From JACQAI01 sp035507915 (GTDB lineage: Bacteria > Pseudomonadota > Alphaproteobacteria > Elsterales > Elsteraceae): DNA of 37,115 nt. The translations under genes were made by a program, and so were the position numbers. Shown here piece after piece: positions 32,698 through 37,115 of the stretch. The notes beneath the pieces are model-generated. The model was not told where the DNA came from. It did not search any database and saw nothing but the letters and a program-made list of their open reading frames with translations. Location: positions 1 through 37,115 of the forward strand of contig DATJNS010000276.1 in the NCBI GenBank assembly GCA_035507915.1, given 5' to 3'. The number at the start of each line of letters is the position of its first letter. The stretch's first letter is position 1.

Positions 32698-33468
32698 ATG
32701 TGCCGTTGGCTGGCCTACTGCGGTCGTCCGCGCTATCTCGATAGCCTGCTGTTCGAGCCGGAGAATTCGCTGATCCACCAGAGCCTGCACGCCAGTCGCA
32801 CCGCCGTGACGACCAACGGCGACGGCTTCGGGGTCGGCTGGTACGGCGAGCGCGAGCTGCCCGGCGTCTACCACGAGGTGCTGCCGGCCTGGAACGACAG
32901 CAACCTGAAAAGCCTGGCCCACCAGATCCGCTCGCCGCTGTTCCTGGCGCACGTGCGGGCCTCGACCGGCACCGAGACCAGCCGTGCCAATTGCCATCCG
33001 TTCAGCTACGGCGAGTGGCTTTTCATGCACAACGGCCAGATCGGCGGCTACGAGCGGGTGCGCCGCCGCCTCGACAATCTGGTGCCCGACGAGCTCTACA
33101 GCCGTCGGCACGGCACCACCGACAGCGAGCTGATCTTCTATCTGCTATTCCGCTACGGCCTCGAGCGCGATCCGCCCGACGCGCTGCGCAAGACCATCCA
33201 GGCGGTCGTCTACGCGATGGCCGAGGCCGGCATCGAGGAGCCGTTCCGCATGACCGCGGCGCTCGCCAACGGCCGCTCGATCGTGGCCTTGCGCTTCTCG
33301 ACCGACGAACGACCGCCCAGCCTCTACTGGTCGGAGATCGACGGCGACCTGACCGTGGTCTCGGAGCCGCTCGACGCCGACTCCGACCACTGGAACGAAG
33401 TGCCGGCCGCGCACCTCCTGACCGTGGAGCGCAGCGGCGAGGTGGTGCTGCAGCGGTTCGCGCTGTGA
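32698..33468 (+). CDS. Class II glutamine amidotransferase (EgtC/YafJ-like)
   Basis: A 256-residue Ntn-type amidohydrolase. The catalytic cysteine is Cys2 (MCRWLAYCG), exposed after Met removal. Substrate-pocket motifs are GDGFGVGWY, LAHVRAST, NCHPFSYGEWLFMHNGQIGG (in two parts), and the DSELIFYLL helix. It belongs to the YafJ/EgtC group that cleaves gamma-glutamyl bonds; no ergothioneine genes (egtB, egtD) are nearby, so EgtC function is not supported here. GGGGGGAA precedes the ATG. It is likely co-transcribed with dgoK. Confidence 0.9.
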   Translation: MCRWLAYCGRPRYLDSLLFEPENSLIHQSLHASRTAVTTNGDGFGVGWYGERELPGVYHEVLPAWNDSNLKSLAHQIRSPLFLAHVRASTGTETSRANCHPFSYGEWLFMHNGQIGGYERVRRRLDNLVPDELYSRRHGTTDSELIFYLLFRYGLERDPPDALRKTIQAVVYAMAEAGIEEPFRMTAALANGRSIVALRFSTDERPPSLYWSEIDGDLTVVSEPLDADSDHWNEVPAAHLLTVERSGEVVLQRFAL

Positions 33469-33484
33469 GGGTGCCGCGGACGGA

Positions 33485-33763
33485 TCAGTGCCGCAGCAGA
33501 TGGTTGTTGATGTAGCCGGTCTTGTCGCCCGACTTGACCTGCGTCCAGGCGCCGCTCTTGCCGACCACCTCGAGCTTCGTGCCTTCGTTGATCTTGTCCA
33601 GTACCTCGGAGTGGGTCGTCGGCTCCGCCCGCAGATGGGCGTAGCCGGCCTTGCTGTGCACCGTGACGGTGCCGCCGGCGGCTTGCGACCAGGCCGGCGC
33701 CGCGAACGCCAGGCCGCCGAGAACGACGAGGCTCGACGCCACTGCCGACAATCGTGCGCTCAT
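33485..33763 (-). CDS. Exported bacterial SH3 (SH3b) domain protein
   Basis: A 92-residue secreted protein: signal peptide residues 1-28 (ending PAWSQAA), then one SH3b domain with VHSKAGYAHLRAEPTTHSEVL, INEGTKLEVVGKSGAWTQVK and the final TGYINNHLL. SH3b domains bind cell-wall peptides or mediate protein contacts. GGAGG lies 6 nt before the ATG. It is a free-standing domain with no enzyme attached, convergent with the amidotransferase gene and divergent from the next gene. Confidence 0.85.
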   Translation of the reverse strand: MSARLSAVASSLVVLGGLAFAAPAWSQAAGGTVTVHSKAGYAHLRAEPTTHSEVLDKINEGTKLEVVGKSGAWTQVKSGDKTGYINNHLLRH

Positions 33764-33918
33764 GAGTATCCTCCGCTGTGAGGGGAAGCGATCACGGCAC
33801 GCAGCATGCCACGAAGCCGCGGGCGGCGCATCGCCCGGCTCGGTTCTAGACGCACCGATGGCATGGCGGTTGCGTCAAATTGATGAGATCGCGGAGACTG
33901 GCGCCTAGGAATCAAGTC

Positions 33919-34926
33919 ATGACCGATGTGCCGATCATCGATTTCGCGCCCTTCCGCCGCGGCGGCCACGCCGAGCGGCGCGCGGTCGCGCGCGCGATCG
34001 ACGACGCCTGCCGCGGCATCGGCTTTCTGGTGATCACCGGTCACGGCGTGCCGGCCGAGCTGGTGGCCGAGATCGACGGCGTGTCGCGCCGCTTCTTCGA
34101 TCTGCCGCTCGCGACCAAGATGGCGGTCGCGCGCCCGGCGCCGGATGTCACCCGCGGCTACATCGCGCTCGAGGGCGAGGCGGTGGCGCGCTCGCGCGGC
34201 ACGGCATCGCCCGGCGATCTCAACGAGTCGTTCATGATCGGGCCGGTCGACGTGCCGCCGAACGACCGCTATTTCACCAGCCCGTCGGCCGGCACGCATT
34301 TCGCGCCCAACCTGTGGCCCACCGAGCCGGCTGGGCTGAGAGCCGCCTACACCGCCTACTTCCGCGCGATGTCGGTGCTCGCCGCCGACCTGATGCGCGG
34401 CTTCGCCCTCGCGCTCGATCTCCCGCCCGATTTTTTCGACGACAAGGTAGATCGCCACATCAGTCGGCTGCGCGTGCGCAACTATCCGGCGCCGGACAAG
34501 CCGCCCGTGCCCGGCCAGTTGCGCGCCGGTGCGCATTCCGATTATGGCAGCCTGACGATCCTGCGCGCCGAGGACCGCCCGGGCGGTCTCCAGGTCCTCG
34601 ACAAGGCAGGCGCATGGGTCGACGTGCCGATCGTGCCCGATTGCTTCATCGTCAACATCGGCGACCTGATGGCGCAATGGACCAACGATCAGTGGGTCTC
34701 GACCCTGCATCGCGTGGTCAATCCGCCGCTCGAGCGCGCCACCGCAAGCCGGCGTCAATCGCTGGTGTTCTTCCACAACCCCAATTACGACGCGCCGGTC
34801 GAGTGCCTGCCGAGCTGTCGGAGCGCCGGGCAGCCGGCGAAATACCCGCCGACCACGTCGGGCGACTACCTGCGATCCCGCTTCACCGCGACCCAGATCG
34901 CGATGAAGCCGGCGTACGCGGGATAG
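33919..34926 (+). CDS. Isopenicillin-N-synthase-like 2-oxoglutarate/Fe(II) oxygenase
   Basis: A 335-residue non-heme iron oxygenase. Iron ligands are His206 and Asp208 (AGAHSDYGSLTIL) and His264 (STLHRVVNP). The co-substrate anchor is Arg279-x-Ser281 (RRQSLVFFHNP). It begins TDVPIIDFAPF and has GFLVITGHGV, the normal N-terminal DIOX_N pattern. Relatives range from ethylene-forming enzyme to gibberellin- and clavaminate-type oxygenases, so the substrate is open. AGGA lies upstream of ATG 33919; an earlier in-frame Met adds an unlikely leader. Confidence 0.9.
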   Translation: MTDVPIIDFAPFRRGGHAERRAVARAIDDACRGIGFLVITGHGVPAELVAEIDGVSRRFFDLPLATKMAVARPAPDVTRGYIALEGEAVARSRGTASPGDLNESFMIGPVDVPPNDRYFTSPSAGTHFAPNLWPTEPAGLRAAYTAYFRAMSVLAADLMRGFALALDLPPDFFDDKVDRHISRLRVRNYPAPDKPPVPGQLRAGAHSDYGSLTILRAEDRPGGLQVLDKAGAWVDVPIVPDCFIVNIGDLMAQWTNDQWVSTLHRVVNPPLERATASRRQSLVFFHNPNYDAPVECLPSCRSAGQPAKYPPTTSGDYLRSRFTATQIAMKPAYAG

Positions 34927-34949
34927 GATCCCCGACCGTCACGCGCCTC

Positions 34950-34979
34950 TGGATTGCTTCGCTGCGCTCGCAATGACGG
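34950..34979. repeat. GTCATTGCGAGCG-type dispersed palindromic repeat
   Basis: On the minus strand this reads CCGTCATTGCGAGCGCAGCG followed by AAGCAATCCA. It is a single copy of the dispersed repeat (CGTCATTGCGAGCG...GAAGCAATCC) found in many alphaproteobacterial intergenic regions. ATTGC (34953-34957) and GCAAT (34970-34974) pair around a partly self-complementary core. It lies between two convergent genes and may act as a transcription end. Confidence 0.65.
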
Positions 34980-35016
34980 CGGTGAAAAACGACTTGGATC
35001 GGAGACACCCTGATGC

Positions 35017-36261
35017 TCATGGCCGGTGTAGCTCGGCGGGCCGGCGCGTGAAAGTCGGGCGGCCGCGCTTGAAGCCGTAGAGCGGCTGGGCGAGCTCCGC
35101 GACCGCGGTCGCCGCGTCGGGCGCGTCGAGCACCGTCAGGTCGGCATCGTTGCCGACCGCGACCGCATGGCCGTCGAGCCGCATCAGCCGCGCCGAGCGC
35201 CCCGTCACCATGTCGAGGCAGGTCGCGAGCCCCTCCGGCGTGCAGACGTGGCACACGTTGGCGTAGAGATTGGCCATGCGGATCAGCGAGCCGTCGCCGT
35301 AGGGCGTGAACGGGTTCATCACGTTGTTGGTCGACAGCGAGCAGTTCACGCCGAGCTCGACCAGGCGGTGCGCCGGCGTGACGCCGCGCAGGATGCTGTG
35401 CTCCTGACGCCGCCCCATCAGGAACAGATCGGTCGCCGGCAACACGGTGACGGCGACGCCGACCTGAGCGAGGCGCCGCGCAATCGCCTCGAAGCGCGCA
35501 CGCGGCAGCACCGAGAGCTGGGTCGCGTGACCGACCGCGACGCGGCCGCCGTAGCGGAAGCGCTCGGCCTGCTCGCAGACATACTCGATCTGCATGCCGT
35601 CGGCCGTCTCGGCCAGGTCGAGATGCATGTCGATGTCGACGTCGAAGTCGCGCGCGATCTCGAACACGCGATCGATGTGGCGGCGCGGATCGCTGTCGGC
35701 GTAGGGCACCGCGCCGATCGTGCGCGCGCCACGCTTCAGCCCCTCGATCAGCAGCGCGTCGGTGCCCGGCAGGTTGATCAGCCCCTCCTGCGGGAACACG
35801 CAGAGCTCGACGTCGATCGCCCAGGCATAGTCGCGTGCGAGCCGGTGCACCGCCTCGAAGCCCAGCATGCCGATGCCGGGATCGACCTCGACGTGGGTGC
35901 GCATGTGGGTCGTGCCCTGCGTGATGCAGCGCTCGAGCGTGCGCCGGCCACGCGCGTAGACATCCTCCGCAGAGAAGCCTCTCTTGGCGCGCGCGACCTC
36001 GGCGATCGCTTCCTGGACCGTGCCCTCGCGGATCGAGCAGCGGTCGAGGATGCACGTCTTGTCGAGATGGATGTGGGTTTCGACGAGGCCCGACACGACC
36101 AGCCGGCCGCCGAGATCGACGACCCGCCCGTCGCCCGCGAGGTCCGGCGCCAGCGCGGCGATGCGGCCGCCGGCGATGCCGATGTCGAGCGCCGCCGCGC
36201 GGTCGGGCAGCCGCGCATTGCGAAGGATCAGGTCGAGGCCCGGGCCGCTCACGACCGTCAC
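35017..36261 (-). CDS. Cytosine-deaminase/AtzC-like amidohydrolase with altered metal site
   Basis: A 414-residue TIM-barrel amidohydrolase. Metal ligands His63 and His65 (ETHIHLDK), His213 (DMHLDLAE) and His245 (VGHATQ) are present. At the position where cytosine deaminase and AtzC have the fourth ligand Asp (SDN.. followed by a DFW-type segment), this protein has Asn312 in STNNVMNPFTPYGDGS. The C-terminal metal-independent domain is of the normal kind (NDADLTVLDA). It should act on a cyclic amidine, cytosine-like or triazine-like compound. The GTG start overlaps the upstream cyclase stop (GTGA). Substrate is not predictable. Confidence 0.88.
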   Translation of the reverse strand: MTVVSGPGLDLILRNARLPDRAAALDIGIAGGRIAALAPDLAGDGRVVDLGGRLVVSGLVETHIHLDKTCILDRCSIREGTVQEAIAEVARAKRGFSAEDVYARGRRTLERCITQGTTHMRTHVEVDPGIGMLGFEAVHRLARDYAWAIDVELCVFPQEGLINLPGTDALLIEGLKRGARTIGAVPYADSDPRRHIDRVFEIARDFDVDIDMHLDLAETADGMQIEYVCEQAERFRYGGRVAVGHATQLSVLPRARFEAIARRLAQVGVAVTVLPATDLFLMGRRQEHSILRGVTPAHRLVELGVNCSLSTNNVMNPFTPYGDGSLIRMANLYANVCHVCTPEGLATCLDMVTGRSARLMRLDGHAVAVGNDADLTVLDAPDAATAVAELAQPLYGFKRGRPTFTRRPAELHRP

Positions 36262-37115
36262 TTCTCTTCCATGACGACCAGGCTGTCGCGGGCCCCGGCG
36301 CGCAGGCGGTCGAGGTGGAGCGCGACGCAGCCATCGCCGGGCAGCTCGGCAGCCAGCGCGCCGAACGCCGCCGCCGCGCCGGGGTCGCCGGCATCGAGCA
36401 GCCGATAGGCCTCGCGGTAGCGCGCGATCGCCGCCGAGGCGCAGCGCGGCTCCTCGATCAGCTCGAAGACGTCGATCGGCTCGTGGCGGCCCTTGAGGAT
36501 GACGTGCCCGAGCGGCCGCACGCGCGTCTCGCCGGAGCGTGCCAGCGTGTCGCCCGACACCATCACGCGCGTGCCGAAGAACTTGTTGAGCCCTTCGAGC
36601 CGCGACGCCGTGTTCACCACGTCGCCGAGCGCCGAGTACTTCATCTTGACCGAGTCGGACCCGACGTTGCCGACGAAGACCGTGCCGGTGTGGACGCCGA
36701 TGCGCGTCCGGCCGAACGGGACGTCGTCGTCTTCCTGCGCCTGGCGGAAGGCCTCCGCGAAACTGTCGAGCTCGCGCGCGCAGGCGACGGCGCGGGCGGC
36801 GTGGTCGGGTTGGGCCTGCGGTGCGCCGAAAAAGGCGAGGATGGCGTCGCCGATGAACTCGTTGACCATGCCGCCGTTGCGCTTGATCACCTCGCAGGCG
36901 CCGTCGAGATAGCGATTGAGGATCGGCGCGAGCACGTTCGGATCCATGCGCTCGGCCATGGTCGTGAAGCCGGCGACGTCGGTGAACAGGAAGCTCATCT
37001 CGCGCCGCTCGCCGCCAAGCTCGGGCAGGCGCTCCTCCTTCACCATCTGGTCGACCAGCTCCGACGACAGATAGCGCGCGAACATCTGGCGCAGCCGGCG
37101 CTTGTCCTTGTCCGT
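36258..37115 (-). CDS. Class III adenylate/guanylate cyclase, C-terminal part (5' end outside window)
   Basis: The visible 285 codons run off the right edge. The reading starts at the edge with KDKRRLRQMFARYLSSELVDQMVKEE (in separate stretches), the linker typical of membrane-bound CHASE2- or Cache-type cyclases. The catalytic domain follows: metal-binding Asp residues in LFTDVAGFTT and FIGDAILAFFG, and the GRTRIGVHTGTVFVGNVGS and GDVVNTASRLEG motifs. A short C-terminal tail has a tetratricopeptide-like helix pair (ARYREAYRLLDAGDPGAAAAF). It is likely to make cAMP. The stop overlaps the amidohydrolase GTG, so the two are co-transcribed. Confidence 0.9.
   Translation of the reverse strand, partial: TDKDKRRLRQMFARYLSSELVDQMVKEERLPELGGERREMSFLFTDVAGFTTMAERMDPNVLAPILNRYLDGACEVIKRNGGMVNEFIGDAILAFFGAPQAQPDHAARAVACARELDSFAEAFRQAQEDDDVPFGRTRIGVHTGTVFVGNVGSDSVKMKYSALGDVVNTASRLEGLNKFFGTRVMVSGDTLARSGETRVRPLGHVILKGRHEPIDVFELIEEPRCASAAIARYREAYRLLDAGDPGAAAAFGALAAELPGDGCVALHLDRLRAGARDSLVVMEEK

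Noticed and set aside
32698..33468. EgtC of ergothioneine synthesis
   Set aside because: The fold fits but egtB and egtD are absent nearby, so only the general amidotransferase call is supported.

Overview
The window is a gene-dense, GC-rich stretch with start/stop overlaps throughout and no non-coding gap above about 225 bp. Gene content (an alphaproteobacterial-style sox/sor region, dipeptide-type ABC transport, a FixK/FNR-like box, and one copy of the widespread GTCATTGCGAGCG-type repeat) points to a chemolithoheterotrophic alphaproteobacterium. I cannot place it more precisely, and I see no rRNA, tRNA, CRISPR or insertion sequence.

Region 1 (1-5258, + strand) is signalling. It holds the C-terminal end of a methyl-accepting chemotaxis protein, a REC-EAL c-di-GMP phosphodiesterase, and a 1267-residue hybrid sensor kinase (Cache, four PAS, HisKA, HATPase, REC), each overlapping the next.

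Region 2 (5259-16619) is a periplasmic sulfur-oxidation island built around a divergent promoter at about 12914-13136. Leftward runs soxC-soxD-soxX-soxY-soxZ-soxA-soxK-soxB, followed in the same overlapping operon by two exported DsrE-like proteins and an exported HbpS/GlcG-like protein. Rightward run an ArsR-type SoxR with two well-placed cysteines, a SoxH-like metallo-hydrolase and a cytochrome c. After a strong hairpin comes a SorAB sulfite dehydrogenase pair. Together these would bind thiosulfate to SoxY, oxidise it fully through SoxAX, SoxB and SoxCD, oxidise free sulfite through SorAB, and pass electrons to small cytochromes c. The divergent region holds a FixK/FNR-like box and a compound palindrome that probably binds SoxR.

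Region 3 (16652-24794) is an uptake and hydrolysis module. A leftward operon encodes two permeases, two ATPases, a 67-residue GatC/AtzG-like small subunit, an amidase-signature enzyme and a periplasmic solute-binding protein. A divergent isochorismatase-family amidohydrolase faces it. The likely substrate is an amide- or ureide-like compound, but it cannot be read from the sequence.

Region 4 (24923-37115) is mixed: a tandem SnoaL-like exported protein, a DapA-family lyase/aldolase overlapping a TauD/TfdA dioxygenase, an exported peptidoglycan-binding protein with a C-terminal membrane segment, an SDR oxidoreductase, a YihY/BrkB membrane protein, a GT4 glycosyltransferase, a 2-dehydro-3-deoxygalactonokinase, a class II glutamine amidotransferase, an SH3b protein, an isopenicillin-N-synthase-like dioxygenase, a cytosine-deaminase-like amidohydrolase with an unusual Asn at a metal-ligand position, and a truncated class III nucleotide cyclase at the right edge.

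The strongest candidate for something under-described is the soxB-dsrE-dsrE-hbpS tail: two exported single-cysteine DsrE proteins co-transcribed with the Sox system. The amidase plus GatC-like subunit embedded in an ABC operon comes second.
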